From the NCBI RefSeq assembly GCF_014643175.1, contig NZ_BMJH01000002.1:124001-188000 (forward strand): a stretch of 64,000 bases of DNA, read 5' to 3'. Origin of the DNA: Hoyosella rhizosphaerae. GTDB taxonomy: Bacteria; Actinomycetota; Actinomycetes; Mycobacteriales; Mycobacteriaceae. The translations under genes were made by a program, and so were the position numbers. Every line of letters begins with the position of its first letter. Position 1 is the stretch's first letter. Below, piece by piece: positions 46,858 to 56,526 of this stretch. The notes beneath the pieces were generated by a model, which saw nothing but the letters and a program-made list of their open reading frames with translations, did no database searches and was not told the DNA's origin.

Positions 46858-48075
46858 ATGAATTGGGCACCGTCTGCATCGACCTGGCGTCGTCGCAGCG
46901 GTGCCTCGTTCGTTGAGCGGTGGTTTGCATTCACCCGGCGGCACTGGCTCGGCATTGACATTGGTCTTGCCGCGTTTGTCACCCTGTTCGGGCTGTTTGG
47001 CGTTCTGGCAGGGGCCTCGCACCCAATTGACCTCGTGGTGGCCCTTGGGCTGACGATTCCGCTGGCATGGCGGCGGATGCGCCCAGCGTTGTCGGGGTAT
47101 ACGGTTGCGGCGTTTGCCTTCCTCAGCCTCGCTGTATCGGATACGAATCCGCCCGCAGCCGTTGGTGTTCTGTTCGCGTTATATGGTCTTGCCGCCTACT
47201 CATCGCCCTTGGCGAGTCGCCTCGCTTACCCACTTGCGATAGTAGGGATGAGTCTCGCCGCATTAGCGCCGAGCATGTCGTACGAGCGCAGTTTCGGTGC
47301 CACCGTCATCAACGTCGCTTTTGCCTCAGCGGTTGCAACCGCGGTGTACCTGTCTGGTCTAGTTCGCCGCTACCGTATCAATGAAGTCGCGGGCCTTACA
47401 GAGCGCGCACGTCTCCTTGAGATTGAGCGCGAACAAGAGACGAGGCTCGCGGCGATAACTGAACGCACCCGGATCGCGCGCGAGATGCACGATATTGTTG
47501 CCCACTCACTGACTGTGGTCATCGCGCAAGCCGACGGCGGACGGTACGCGGCAAAGTCAGACGTTGGGGCTGCCATCGACGCGCTTACGCAGATCTCAGC
47601 GACAGGCAGGCAAGCATTGACCGACATGCGTGCTTTGCTGTCGGTTCTCCGCGATGACTCTCCACGCGAAACATCAAGCACTCCGCAAGTCGGTGATATC
47701 GCCGCGCTCGTAAAGGAAGTGCGTCGAAGTGGACTTGATATCGCAGTGAATACTGAGGGAGAACCGCGTGAGTTGCCGTCCGGTGTGTCGCTCACTGCGT
47801 ATCGCATTGTCCAGGAGTCGCTCACCAATGTTCTCAAACACGCTGGTCCTATAGCGACTGTGAGTATCGACATGCACTGGACCAATGACGCACTAAAACT
47901 TGAGGTCGTCGACGACGGTAAAGGTATCGCTGGGATCTTGCCTAAGGCTGAGGGCGTCGGGCAGGGCATTCGGGGGATGCAGGAACGAGCACGACTATAT
48001 GGCGGTGTAGTTGACGCTCAACCAACAGCCAGTGGTGGCTACAAGGTGAGCGCAACACTGCCTTACTCTCAGTGA
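46858..48075 (+). CDS. DesK-type sensor histidine kinase (HisKA_3)
   Basis: 405 residues. About five transmembrane helices in residues 30-170, a coiled linker (LTERARLLEIEREQETRLAA), the HisKA_3 phosphoacceptor box RTRIAREMHDIVAHSLTVVI, the ATPase domain with YRIVQESLTNVLKHAG and DDGKGI and the C-terminal GIRGMQERARLYGG. Such kinases pair with NarL-type regulators; the likely partner starts at 49169, beyond an inverted gene. ATG 46858 lies eight bases after the fadE25 stop. Confidence 0.88.
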   Translation: MNWAPSASTWRRRSGASFVERWFAFTRRHWLGIDIGLAAFVTLFGLFGVLAGASHPIDLVVALGLTIPLAWRRMRPALSGYTVAAFAFLSLAVSDTNPPAAVGVLFALYGLAAYSSPLASRLAYPLAIVGMSLAALAPSMSYERSFGATVINVAFASAVATAVYLSGLVRRYRINEVAGLTERARLLEIEREQETRLAAITERTRIAREMHDIVAHSLTVVIAQADGGRYAAKSDVGAAIDALTQISATGRQALTDMRALLSVLRDDSPRETSSTPQVGDIAALVKEVRRSGLDIAVNTEGEPRELPSGVSLTAYRIVQESLTNVLKHAGPIATVSIDMHWTNDALKLEVVDDGKGIAGILPKAEGVGQGIRGMQERARLYGGVVDAQPTASGGYKVSATLPYSQ

Positions 48076-48094
48076 GCCCTGCGGGGATATGCAC

Positions 48095-49102
48095 TCACTG
48101 CACGGCAGCGAAAATTAGCGTCACCATGAGCGAAGCGAAAACGAAACCCGCTAGTGCAATCACGTTGATCTTGGATCGGCACACAAGAATCGCAATGAAC
48201 TCACGCAGAATTGCGCTTGGCAAGAAATACGTGGCGGTGTGAGCTCCTGCTACCTCAGCGGAAATGCCGACCTCACGTGCGATCAATGCCGCCCGTAGGC
48301 CGTGGTAATTGCTGGTCACGATCACGGTTGGTCCAGGCTTGCCACGTTCGACGATGATCCGTTGTGACAGCTTCACATTTTCGTGTGTGTTCCTGGCTTG
48401 GTCCTCGACAGCGATCAACTGTTCCGGCACTCCCTTCGACAGCAGGTATTCAGCCATGGCGACGCCTTCCGGCCGAGGCTCGTCTGGACCCTGGCCACCA
48501 CTCGGGATGAGTAGCGGACGCTCGTCATTCTGCGGTGCCTTCCACACTTGCAGCGCGCGATCTAGTCGGCGTCGCAGTAATGGTGGCACTTCGCCATTGA
48601 GTAGTCCTGACCCAAGGATGACGATGTTGGCCGCCGCGAGATTCCGCGACGCTCGGTCGTAGAAATACGCGTAGCCGATGAAGACAACAAAGAACACAGC
48701 AAGGTACACACTCGTCAAGAACAGAAACACCGCAATACCGACGAGCACTGGTTGGAGCGTCAGCGTCAGGAGGACGCCCGCAACCGGAAGTGCAAGAAGA
48801 ATGAGGCCGGTGAGGAAGGACAACAAGTTGCCGAGGCTCCGCCCTTCACGGCGAACCATCACCACCCCGTTGAACAGCAAAAACCCAACGAAGACCACGG
48901 CAGTCACTGGCAGCAGAAGGATCGACAGGAACCATACGACCCCCACCGGGGGAAACAGAACGCTGGTGATCTCGATGATTGCGGATATGCCAAACCACAC
49001 GGCCCCGAACAGTAGAAACCCATTGCGCAACTGCCGTCGGTCGCGCTGCCAAAAATGCCGAAACAGCAGCAAGAGCACTATGGTGGCGACAACATTGAAC
49101 AC
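48095..49102 (-). CDS. YdcF-like (DUF218) membrane protein
   Basis: 335 residues. Six or so transmembrane helices in residues 1-145 are followed by a DUF218/YdcF domain: ANIVILGSGLLNGEVPPLLR, LLIPSGGQGPDEPRPEGVAMAEYL (split here by position, about 195-220), DQARNTHENVKLSQRII and PTVIVTSNYHGLRAALIARE, with the SNYH motif. A last helix closes the protein. YdcF/SanA relatives are tied to envelope glycan handling and vancomycin tolerance; activity unproven. It is inverted between a kinase and its probable regulator. Confidence 0.86.
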   Translation of the reverse strand: MFNVVATIVLLLLFRHFWQRDRRQLRNGFLLFGAVWFGISAIIEITSVLFPPVGVVWFLSILLLPVTAVVFVGFLLFNGVVMVRREGRSLGNLLSFLTGLILLALPVAGVLLTLTLQPVLVGIAVFLFLTSVYLAVFFVVFIGYAYFYDRASRNLAAANIVILGSGLLNGEVPPLLRRRLDRALQVWKAPQNDERPLLIPSGGQGPDEPRPEGVAMAEYLLSKGVPEQLIAVEDQARNTHENVKLSQRIIVERGKPGPTVIVTSNYHGLRAALIAREVGISAEVAGAHTATYFLPSAILREFIAILVCRSKINVIALAGFVFASLMVTLIFAAVQ

Positions 49103-49168
49103 ACATCATTAGAACACCATCGGCACGAGGCGACCGGTTACGCGTTGTTCAGCCTTACAGTAGAACGC

Positions 49169-49867
49169 ATGACTGCTGAGAATATTCGGGTGGCGCTTGT
49201 GGACGACCAGCAGTTGGTGCGGGCGGGTTTCCGTATGGTGATTGATTCACAACCAGATATGACCGTGGTTATCGAGGCCTCCGACGGCGCCCAGGGATTG
49301 CGCGAGATCGCTCGTGTCGGGTGCGACATTGTTCTCATGGATGTTCAAATGCCCACGATGAACGGGATTGACGCCACCCGTGAACTCGCACAGTTAGAGA
49401 ATTCGCCGAAGGTTGTGGTTCTCACCACTTTCGACAACGACGAATACGTCATGAACGCTATTGGCGCCGGGGCCAGTGGCTTCCTCCTCAAAGACGTGGA
49501 CCCTGAACAATTGCTCAGCGCCATTCGCACCGTCTTTCGCGGTGATGCCGTCATGGCGCCGCAAGCCACCCAAAAGCTCCTGCGTCACGTCGGCCCTCTG
49601 CTCGCTGGCCCGGCCCCAAGCCAGGGTGAATCACATTCACTGCCAACAGATTTAACTCCTCGTGAGATCGAAGTCCTGACCGCGATGGCGTACGGCTACA
49701 CCAACAGTGAGATCGCTAGCAAACTCTTCGTATCCGAAGCCACAGTCAAGACACATGTGGGCCGGGTACTGGCAAAAACACAGTCCAGAGACCGCGTACA
49801 AGCTGTGATCCTGGCGTACCAAGTGGGGCTAGTGAATCCCGACGACATTCTCCGCGAAGCGACCTAA
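49169..49867 (+). CDS. NarL-family response regulator
   Basis: 232 residues. The receiver has [17 protein letters not shown], phospho-Asp in [32 protein letters not shown] and [14 protein letters not shown]. The LuxR-type HTH is [20 protein letters not shown] then [21 protein letters not shown] start it at ATG 49169, where [13 protein letters not shown] fits; the open frame upstream is not conserved. The DesK-type kinase at 46858 is its probable partner. Confidence 0.9.
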   Translation: MTAENIRVALVDDQQLVRAGFRMVIDSQPDMTVVIEASDGAQGLREIARVGCDIVLMDVQMPTMNGIDATRELAQLENSPKVVVLTTFDNDEYVMNAIGAGASGFLLKDVDPEQLLSAIRTVFRGDAVMAPQATQKLLRHVGPLLAGPAPSQGESHSLPTDLTPREIEVLTAMAYGYTNSEIASKLFVSEATVKTHVGRVLAKTQSRDRVQAVILAYQVGLVNPDDILREAT

Positions 49868-49946
49868 CCCACAGCGAGATGCATTCAACCAGGCCGACAA
49901 GGCACAATATGAGGACTCACCGACGTTGACCTCAGGGATTATTGCC

Positions 49947-50813
49947 GTGTCGATACCAAAGATCGTGTTGTTTTACTTGTTCACGCCACTACCAGATCCG
50001 GAAGCCATCCGGCTTTGGCAGCACAGCGTGTGCGAAGCAAACAATCTGACCGGTCGCATCATCATCTCTCCGCACGGCATCAATGGAACCGTCGGGGGAG
50101 ACATCGACGACGTGAAACGGTATATCCGCGCAACCCGTAGCTATGAACCGTTCCGGACGATTGACATCAAGTGGTCAGACGGAACAGGCAACGATTTTCC
50201 ACGCCTCAGCGTGAAGGTGCGCCCCGAGATCGTCACATTCGGAGCACCGGACGAGATCAAAGTCGATAGCACCGGCATCATTGGCGGCGGAACACGACTC
50301 AAACCAGAAGAGCTGCACGACCTGGTATCAACCCGAGACGACGTGACGTTCTTCGACGGACGCAACGCCCTCGAGGCAAAAGTTGGGAAGTTCCGGGACG
50401 CAATCGTCCCCGATGTCGAAACAACCCGAGACTTCATTAGCGAGATCGAGAGCGGAAAGTACGACCACCTCAAAGACAAACCGGTGGTGACTTACTGCAC
50501 TGGTGGCATTCGCTGTGAAGTGTTGTCCGTGTTGATGCGCAATCGCGGATTCTCTGAGGTGTACCAGCTACATGGCGGCATAGTGCGCTACGGCGAGACG
50601 TTCCGTGACGAAGGCCTCTGGGAAGGCGCGCTTTACGTTTTCGATGGGCGCCTAACCACGACCTTCTCCAATAAGGCCAAGGTCATTAGTACGTGCGAAC
50701 TCTGTGATGCGCCAACTAGGCGGTTGGAAAACTACCCAGATCCGGAAGGCCGCAATCTCACATTGATCTGCGAAGAATGTAGCCCCACTCGCGCGGTAAC
50801 GAATGGCGTTTAA
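49947..50813 (+). CDS. trhO: tRNA uridine(34) hydroxylase TrhO-like rhodanese protein
   Basis: 288 residues. TrhO (YceA) makes 5-hydroxyuridine at tRNA position 34 using O2. Layout: an N-terminal acylphosphatase-like part ([16 protein letters not shown]), a rhodanese domain with the active loop [17 protein letters not shown] (Cys), and a C-terminal Cys cluster ([20 protein letters not shown]) that may bind zinc. I use GTG 49947 ([15 protein letters not shown]); a TTG at 49926 would add seven residues. Ends 11 bases inside the next gene, so coupled to it. Confidence 0.87.
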   Translation: MSIPKIVLFYLFTPLPDPEAIRLWQHSVCEANNLTGRIIISPHGINGTVGGDIDDVKRYIRATRSYEPFRTIDIKWSDGTGNDFPRLSVKVRPEIVTFGAPDEIKVDSTGIIGGGTRLKPEELHDLVSTRDDVTFFDGRNALEAKVGKFRDAIVPDVETTRDFISEIESGKYDHLKDKPVVTYCTGGIRCEVLSVLMRNRGFSEVYQLHGGIVRYGETFRDEGLWEGALYVFDGRLTTTFSNKAKVISTCELCDAPTRRLENYPDPEGRNLTLICEECSPTRAVTNGV

Positions 50814-51711
50814 GAGCCCATTGCCACCGAGGGCAGGCCTGGGACCGGCTCGGGTACGGATTGAACATGACGCCGACGTACCCACCATGCTCGACTACCT
50901 CGTCGAGAGGTTTCCGAACAGCGGCGACTTCTGGCGCGCCGAAATGGCGCAGGGAGACGTTGTTGACCAGCATGGTCGGGCTGTCACGGTGACCGACTCG
51001 TACCGGCCGGGCAGAATCCTGTACTACTACCGCACACCGGAACCCGAAAAACCTGTTCCGTTCGACGTGAAGGTCCTGCACCGCGATGAGCGGCTCGTTG
51101 TTGTTGATAAACCACATTTCTTAGCGACAATCCCGCGCGGCCAGCACATCACAGAAACAGTTCTTGTGCGGCTGCGACGCGACCTTGGGATTGATCAGCT
51201 CACCCCGGCGCATCGCCTCGACCGCATGACAGCTGGAGTCTTGGTGTTTGTTGCGGAACCACAATATCGACGCCACTATCAAGAACTGTTCGCCAACCGC
51301 GACATCCTGAAGACGTATGAGGCGATTGCGCGTTACGACAGCGAACTCAGTTTGCCGTGCATAGTCCGCAGCCGCATCGTCAAGGAATCAGGCATCATGG
51401 TCGCCCAAGAAGTTCCAGGCGAACCAAACAGCGAAACCCGCGTCGAGTTGCTCGATGTGCACGGGGACTTCGCTCGATACAAGTTGACTCCGCACACTGG
51501 AAAAACGCACCAACTGCGCCTCCACATGTCGTCGCTAGGTGTGCCCATTCTTGGCGACACTTACTACCCCGAATATCAGCCGTCCCGAGGCGATGACGAC
51601 TACGACAATCCATTGCGGCTTCTTGCGCGCCGAATAGAGTTCGACGACCCAGTGTCAGGCCAACCGCGGATGTTTGAGAGTCAACAATCACTGGCATTCC
51701 CATCGGCCTAA
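50803..51711 (+). CDS. RluA-family pseudouridine synthase
   Basis: 302 residues. An N-terminal S4-like part (about 20-70) precedes the catalytic domain: [20 protein letters not shown], catalytic Asp in [17 protein letters not shown], and [20 protein letters not shown]. RluA-type enzymes isomerise uridine in rRNA or tRNA; target not known. ATG 50803 overlaps the trhO stop, linking two RNA-modification genes. Confidence 0.9.
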   Translation: MAFKSPLPPRAGLGPARVRIEHDADVPTMLDYLVERFPNSGDFWRAEMAQGDVVDQHGRAVTVTDSYRPGRILYYYRTPEPEKPVPFDVKVLHRDERLVVVDKPHFLATIPRGQHITETVLVRLRRDLGIDQLTPAHRLDRMTAGVLVFVAEPQYRRHYQELFANRDILKTYEAIARYDSELSLPCIVRSRIVKESGIMVAQEVPGEPNSETRVELLDVHGDFARYKLTPHTGKTHQLRLHMSSLGVPILGDTYYPEYQPSRGDDDYDNPLRLLARRIEFDDPVSGQPRMFESQQSLAFPSA

Positions 51712-51720
51712 GCTGGAGGT

Positions 51721-52098
51721 GTGGAGCAGTCCAACTGGCAGAATCTCCGTGCCGCGTCCCGTGGCAGTATCCAGTCACTCATCGTCACGGTGAAAGCATT
51801 GCTGTATGCGCGGTTGTGGGGCGGCAAGTTCACCTTCGTGCCCGGCGACAACATTTACGTTGCCACGGGGATGCGGGGCGGATTTGCGCGCGGCGGCACA
51901 ACCATTGGTGGGGTTTTTCTCACCCGTCGAGTACCGTCGTCCGCATTGCTGCGGCATGAGGCGATTCATGCGGACCAGTGGGCGCGGTATGGGCTCACAT
52001 TTCCCGTGCGGTACTTCTGGGAGGAAGTTCGCAACCCGCATGCGAAAAACAAGTTCGAAATCGAAGCAGGTCTTCGTGACGGTGGATACTCCCAGTGA
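51721..52098 (+). CDS. Small HExxH protein, gluzincin-like
   Basis: 125 residues with no signal peptide. It has the zinc motif H79-E-A-I-H83 (LLRHEAIHADQWARYG), then a spacing of about 30 residues to NKFEIEAGL, whose Glu (E113 or E115) is placed like the third ligand of minigluzincins. Upstream, VPGDNIYVATGMRGGF forms a predicted strand region. A metal-dependent protease or an inactive relative is possible; some relatives carry an uninformative 'Fe-S oxidoreductase' label. GTG 51721, nine bases after the pseudouridine synthase stop. Confidence 0.7.
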   Translation: MEQSNWQNLRAASRGSIQSLIVTVKALLYARLWGGKFTFVPGDNIYVATGMRGGFARGGTTIGGVFLTRRVPSSALLRHEAIHADQWARYGLTFPVRYFWEEVRNPHAKNKFEIEAGLRDGGYSQ

Positions 52099-52101
52099 AG
52101 A

Positions 52102-52800
52102 TCAAATTCGGTCGGTCACCTTTTCAGTGACTGCGATCCGGTCAAGTCCGCTGTCATCAGCACCAGTCACTTGGACGAGCGAACCGCCCATGCTCAACAC
52201 CGAAACAAGGCCGGTGATCAATTCGCGAGCATCGTTCCAAGGTTTGGTGGACAGGACGCGAGTCTGCGAATTCCAGTTGCCTTCAGTTGCAGACGCGAGC
52301 TCAAGAACTTCGGTCGCAAGCAGACCGTCGAGAACAGGCCCATTCTCATCTGCATCGGGTTGAAACTGGTCACCATGACCGGGAACGGTTGTAGCAAAAT
52401 CAGTGACACCCGGTGGCAAGTTCAGGATGCCGCGGCCAAAGGGGTGCAGCGACAGCGCAGCAATATCGTTCGCTGGTGATGCCTCAGCTAGGTTTTTCTC
52501 GTCGGTGAAGGCCAAATCTGCGCCGTCCGCCTGGCCTAGCACGACCTCGCACCCTGCCCACCACGCACCGAGCACGACGGCCGCAGTCTGCCAATGCGCA
52601 GGCAGCAAAATTGCAACTCGATCACCAGGTGCTAGGCCGAACTCATCGCGGATCATGTTCGCGATCTTCGCAGCCCAGTTTGTGAAGGTAATGCCCGAAA
52701 GTTCGATCCGCTCACCCGTGGAGTTGTCGTAATAGGTGATGAGGGGGCGCGCCCCGTCGGAAGCAAGAATTGGTCGAAGAAGCGTATCGGTCAGGGTCAC
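52102..52800 (-). CDS. TIGR03089-family protein (AMP-binding-like fragment)
   Basis: 232 residues. It has the start of an acyl-CoA synthetase-like fold: ELSGITFTNWAAKIANMIRD, GLAPGDRVAILLPAHWQTAA, VVLGAWWAGCEVVLG. It lacks the AMP-binding Ser/Thr-Gly loop (SGTTGxPK) and the C-terminal subdomain, so enzyme activity is unlikely. This is the Mycobacteriales TIGR03089 family (Rv3268 type), which stands next to the LCP gene. I chose GTG 52800 with GGGAG upstream. Function unknown. Confidence 0.82.
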   Translation of the reverse strand: MTLTDTLLRPILASDGARPLITYYDNSTGERIELSGITFTNWAAKIANMIRDEFGLAPGDRVAILLPAHWQTAAVVLGAWWAGCEVVLGQADGADLAFTDEKNLAEASPANDIAALSLHPFGRGILNLPPGVTDFATTVPGHGDQFQPDADENGPVLDGLLATEVLELASATEGNWNSQTRVLSTKPWNDARELITGLVSVLSMGGSLVQVTGADDSGLDRIAVTEKVTDRI

Positions 52801-52819
52801 AGTGGATTTCTCCCTCAAA

Positions 52820-54499
52820 TCAGTCAACGCAGCGAGGACCGGTGTGTTCAGCGGATACAGGGGGCGGAGCTTCACCATCGACAAACTCGGGCGGGAGCTC
52901 GGGGTCAGGCGGCGGTGGCGGAGCTGCTTCACCCGGACCGGAATATGCTGTGGTGAGCACAACCTGGATTTCGTTCTTCTCCAGTTGTAGGTCTTGCTCG
53001 ATGGGAAGGCCACCAAGGTACTCTGCGATTGCCTCGGCTGGGCGCCCATCGGGATCGGCCGTAATGACCTTACTTGTTCGCGTCGGTTTGCCCAGCCAGT
53101 TGCCGGTTTGTCCATCATCGAAACCAACGAGCGTTAGTTCCTCCGACACGCGTGTAGCAAGACCTTCCCGAAAGCTCGCATTAAATACGTGAACAGTCAC
53201 TGATGATGGATCAAACCCGAAGTCCGGTAAAGGTTCTTCCTCAGGTTCCTCCTCGGCGGCAAGGACCTCCATGATCCGCTCCCGGACAGCAGTAGGGTCA
53301 ACTTCGACGACCGACTGCATGCCATCGGTGCTCCACCCGTTCAGCTTCTCAACTGGAATCGTTTCAAACTCCACATTTCCGGCCGCAAGATTCTGGAACT
53401 GTTGCGCAAAACCGATGATGTCCCAATCCGAGTCGAGCACGACAGACCGCTGGATCGCGGTGGAAATCCGATTGAGCGCGGCAGGGCTTGTCAGAACCTG
53501 GGTGCTAAGAGCCCGTTGCGCCAACGATGCCATGAACACCTGCTGACGGTGAATACGTCCGATATCGAGGCCTGGAAGACCCTCGCGCTGGCGAACAAAA
53601 CTAAGTGCTTGGGCACCATCGAGCGTCTGCTGCCCTGCAGGAAAGTCAGCGCCAGACAACGGTTCGTTTACGGCGTTGTTGAGACAAACTTCCACGCCTC
53701 CAATGGCATCGGTCAGGAGAAGGAAACCGAGGAAGCCAATTTCGGCGTAGTGGTCCACGGTGACACCCGTCAGCTCCGCGACGGTCTTGACCAGGGCGTT
53801 GCGACCGGCAGCGGTAGCTATTGGCTCTGCTTCCTCCCGGGACATCCCTTCGTCTTCAACAAGACGAACTAACTCTTGAAACGCGGTGGAACCGTACACA
53901 CTATTGATTTTCACCTTGCGACTGCTAGGCCAGTCATTGCCCGGAACAGAGTCAGGCACACGCACATATGAATCACGTGGAATTGAGAAGGCTACGGCAG
54001 ACTGGCCATCTTCAGGGACGCGAATGAGGACGATGGTGTCCGTATTCGTGGAATCGGCGTCGCCTGCGTGCAGCCGCTCGAGTTCCTCATCAGTGAGCGG
54101 ATTGCCGTGGGCATCCGTGCGACTGTCCGTTCCAACCAAGAGAATGTCGATGGCGCCGTCTTCGCCGTTGCCCAGCGACAAACCAGCGACTGTCGCGAGC
54201 CGCGACGCAAACGAATCGTATTGCCGCCACGCAAACCCTGTCGTCAGGAGAACCGTAATCGACATGAGGGTGACAGCAACCTTGATGCGCCGATTCCACT
54301 GACCGGAGCGTGAAACGGAACCAGGTGCCGCGCTCGCTTGTCGCGATGGGCGTGGCCGCCGCCGGGTGGGGTCGTATCCAGGTACGCCGCCGTCAGACTG
54401 ATAGCGACGGCGTGGTTGGTTCCCTTGGCGGGGCTGGCTGCGCCGCGATTGAGGCGATGGGCGGCGGCCACTGCCCGGAAAATTGTCCCCTGCGGGCAC
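52820..54499 (-). CDS. LytR-CpsA-Psr (LCP) cell-wall ligase, Rv3267/CpsA type
   Basis: 559 residues. A basic, disordered cytoplasmic start (about 1-68), one transmembrane helix (KVAVTLMSITVLLTTGFAW, about 72-92) and an external LCP domain (about 115-280: ILLVGTDSR, SIPRDSYVRVP, KINSVYGSTAFQELVR, LSFVRQREGLPGLDIGRIHR). A LytR_C domain (about 425-510; VHVFNASFREGLATRVSEEL) and a proline-rich end follow. LCP enzymes join arabinogalactan to peptidoglycan. The Arg cluster and Asp residues typical of pyrophosphate binding are present. GTG 54499 with GGGAGG upstream. Confidence 0.93.
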   Translation of the reverse strand: MPAGDNFPGSGRRPSPQSRRSQPRQGNQPRRRYQSDGGVPGYDPTRRRPRPSRQASAAPGSVSRSGQWNRRIKVAVTLMSITVLLTTGFAWRQYDSFASRLATVAGLSLGNGEDGAIDILLVGTDSRTDAHGNPLTDEELERLHAGDADSTNTDTIVLIRVPEDGQSAVAFSIPRDSYVRVPDSVPGNDWPSSRKVKINSVYGSTAFQELVRLVEDEGMSREEAEPIATAAGRNALVKTVAELTGVTVDHYAEIGFLGFLLLTDAIGGVEVCLNNAVNEPLSGADFPAGQQTLDGAQALSFVRQREGLPGLDIGRIHRQQVFMASLAQRALSTQVLTSPAALNRISTAIQRSVVLDSDWDIIGFAQQFQNLAAGNVEFETIPVEKLNGWSTDGMQSVVEVDPTAVRERIMEVLAAEEEPEEEPLPDFGFDPSSVTVHVFNASFREGLATRVSEELTLVGFDDGQTGNWLGKPTRTSKVITADPDGRPAEAIAEYLGGLPIEQDLQLEKNEIQVVLTTAYSGPGEAAPPPPPDPELPPEFVDGEAPPPVSAEHTGPRCVD

Positions 54500-54664
54500 G
54501 GTGACGGTCCTCCCTCAACACGCGATTTCCCAATGGTGCGGGTTAGCTTTCATAACGACTTGGGACTTACAGGCTAACGAGCCGTCATCAACTAGTGTTG
54601 GCGGCGCTCCGTAGACTGTGGTGACGTGTAACACTGTTGCCAAAACTGTCGAGACAGAAAACAG

Positions 54665-55570
54665 GTGCTGAGCGTGCGAATCATCGTCATTGGAGCATCC
54701 GGCCAAGTAGGGCAGCAACTAATGCGGGCGGGGTTACACGTCGGTCAAAACATTGTCGGATGGTCATCAAGCGACGTCGATATTACTGATGCTGCGGCAA
54801 CAGCCGAAGCGATCGAACGCGCTCACCCAGACGTTGTCATCAACTGCGCCGCCTATACAGCTGTCGACCGCGCGGAAACCGACTACCGTGGCGCGTCCGC
54901 CGTGAACGTCATCGGGGCAGGGAATGTCGCCGGTGCATGCGCACGATCGCGAAGTCATCTCGTGCACGTGTCGACGGATTACATATTCTCCGGAAGTGCC
55001 TCGACTCCATACGAAGTCGATGAGCAGACAGGCCCCCACACTGTGTATGGGAAAACGAAACTCGCCGGTGAGCTAGCTGTCCGAGAGTTGCTCCCCACCG
55101 CCCATATCGTTCGAACATCATGGGTCTTCACAGGAGTCGGATCAGATTTCGTGGCAACAATGCTGCGGCTCGAAAAAGAACGAGAGCACATCAGCGTCGT
55201 CGACGATCAATGGGGTTCACCGACATACTCCGCAGACCTAGCAGCGGGCCTGCTGGAACTAGCTCTGCAACAGCGCAATTCGTCACAAACCGTACCGACT
55301 ACATTGCACGCCACAAATGCAGGGGTGACCACCTGGTGTGGTCTCGCCAAGGAAGTGTTCGCATCAATTGGTGCTGACCCTGAACGCATCGTGCCATGTA
55401 CCACCGAAGACTTCCCACGCCCCGCGCCACGGCCAACCTATTCGGCGCTCAGCGGAACCTCATGGGTAGAAGCCGGGCTGCGGCCACTTCGGCACTGGCG
55501 AGAAGCAGTCCGCGACGCAGTCCACAACGCGGTCACTGCCACCGAGCACCACACCGCGGCGACTCAATAG
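54665..55570 (+). CDS. rmlD: dTDP-4-dehydrorhamnose reductase RmlD
   Basis: RmlD catalyses the last step of dTDP-L-rhamnose synthesis. The 301-residue SDR has IIVIGASGQVGQQLMRAGL, INCAAYTAVDRAETDYRGAS, VSTDYIFSGSASTPYEVDEQ and the YGKTKLAGELAV Tyr-Lys pair. dTDP-rhamnose is the donor for WbbL, encoded next. GTG 54665 or GTG 54674 (nine bases later, starting VRIIVIG) could be the start. Confidence 0.94.
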   Translation: MLSVRIIVIGASGQVGQQLMRAGLHVGQNIVGWSSSDVDITDAAATAEAIERAHPDVVINCAAYTAVDRAETDYRGASAVNVIGAGNVAGACARSRSHLVHVSTDYIFSGSASTPYEVDEQTGPHTVYGKTKLAGELAVRELLPTAHIVRTSWVFTGVGSDFVATMLRLEKEREHISVVDDQWGSPTYSADLAAGLLELALQQRNSSQTVPTTLHATNAGVTTWCGLAKEVFASIGADPERIVPCTTEDFPRPAPRPTYSALSGTSWVEAGLRPLRHWREAVRDAVHNAVTATEHHTAATQ

Positions 55571-55641
55571 AGGACTCATTAGACCATCGGTGGGCGCGGC
55601 GAATGAGGCGTGCGCCGCTTAGTTTGGCTACGCTGACCGGC

Positions 55642-56520
55642 GTGACCTTCCGACTCACCGTAGTGACGGTGACATATTCTCCAGGCGAGCATCTCGCCGG
55701 GTTTCTGTCATCGCTTGCCTCTGCCACAAAGCACCCTGTCAACGTGATCCTCGCTGATAACGGATCCACCGATGGGGTGCCAGAAGCGGCGGCCAACGAA
55801 TATGACAACGTCCGACTCCTTCGCACCGGGGGCAACATCGGGTACGGCGCGGCGATCAACCGTGCGGTGGCTGAGGTGGACGAAGACGAGGAGTTCGTCC
55901 TCGTCGTCAATCCCGACATTTCGTGGGGAGTAGGTTCAATTGACGTTTTGCTCGAGGCGGCGAAACGGTGGCCGCGCGCGGGGGCGCTGGGCCCGCTGAT
56001 TTACAACCCTGACGGCACTGTCTACCCGTCGGCCCGGCGCGTACCCACCCTATGGGGCGGTGCCGCGCACGCTGTGCTTGGTTCTGTGTGGTCCACTAAC
56101 CCGTGGACCCGCCAGTACCGGCAGGAAGACGAAGACATCAGTGAGCGCCCTGTTGGTTGGTTGTCGGGTTCATGCTTGCTGTTGCGCCGGGATGCGTTTG
56201 ACTCGATCGATGGTTTTGACTCCAGATACTTCATGTACATGGAGGATGTTGACCTTGGCGATCGACTAAACAACGCGGGTTGGCTGAATGTGTTCGTACC
56301 GGACGCTGAAGTAACGCATGCTAAAGGGCATGCGGCAGGACGTCATCCTGAGTTGATGTTGCCAGCCCATCACCAAAGTGCTTACCGGTTCCAGGCTGAT
56401 AGGCACCCGCAGTGGTGGCAGGCACCGTTGCGAGTTGCGTTACGTGGGGGCCTTGGGCTTCGCTCGCGGATTGCTGTCGCGGCTGCGCTACGTAGCAAGC
56501 GGTCGATGAAAGGATTGTGA
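55642..56520 (+). CDS. wbbL: N-acetylglucosaminyl-PP-decaprenol rhamnosyltransferase WbbL
   Basis: WbbL adds L-rhamnose to GlcNAc-PP-decaprenol, building the linker between arabinogalactan and peptidoglycan. About 292 residues, GT2 family: VVTVTYSPGEHLAGFLSSL, ILADNGSTDGVPEAA, LLRTGGNIGYGAAINRAV, LVVNPDISWG, PVGWLSGSCLLLRRDAFDSI and YFMYMEDVDLGDRLNNAGWL. The sequence order follows Rv3265c closely. I use GTG 55642; ATG 55603 would add 13 residues. Follows rmlD by 71 bases and precedes manB by six. Confidence 0.94.
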   Translation: MTFRLTVVTVTYSPGEHLAGFLSSLASATKHPVNVILADNGSTDGVPEAAANEYDNVRLLRTGGNIGYGAAINRAVAEVDEDEEFVLVVNPDISWGVGSIDVLLEAAKRWPRAGALGPLIYNPDGTVYPSARRVPTLWGGAAHAVLGSVWSTNPWTRQYRQEDEDISERPVGWLSGSCLLLRRDAFDSIDGFDSRYFMYMEDVDLGDRLNNAGWLNVFVPDAEVTHAKGHAAGRHPELMLPAHHQSAYRFQADRHPQWWQAPLRVALRGGLGLRSRIAVAAALRSKRSMKGL

Positions 56521-56526
56521 ACTGAC

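Noticed and set aside
54555-54585. A DosR-like core (GGGACTTACAGGC) and flanking GTTAGC/GCTAAC in the LCP/rmlD gap
   Set aside because: The right half does not fit the DosR consensus at the proper spacing and neither neighbour is a dormancy gene.
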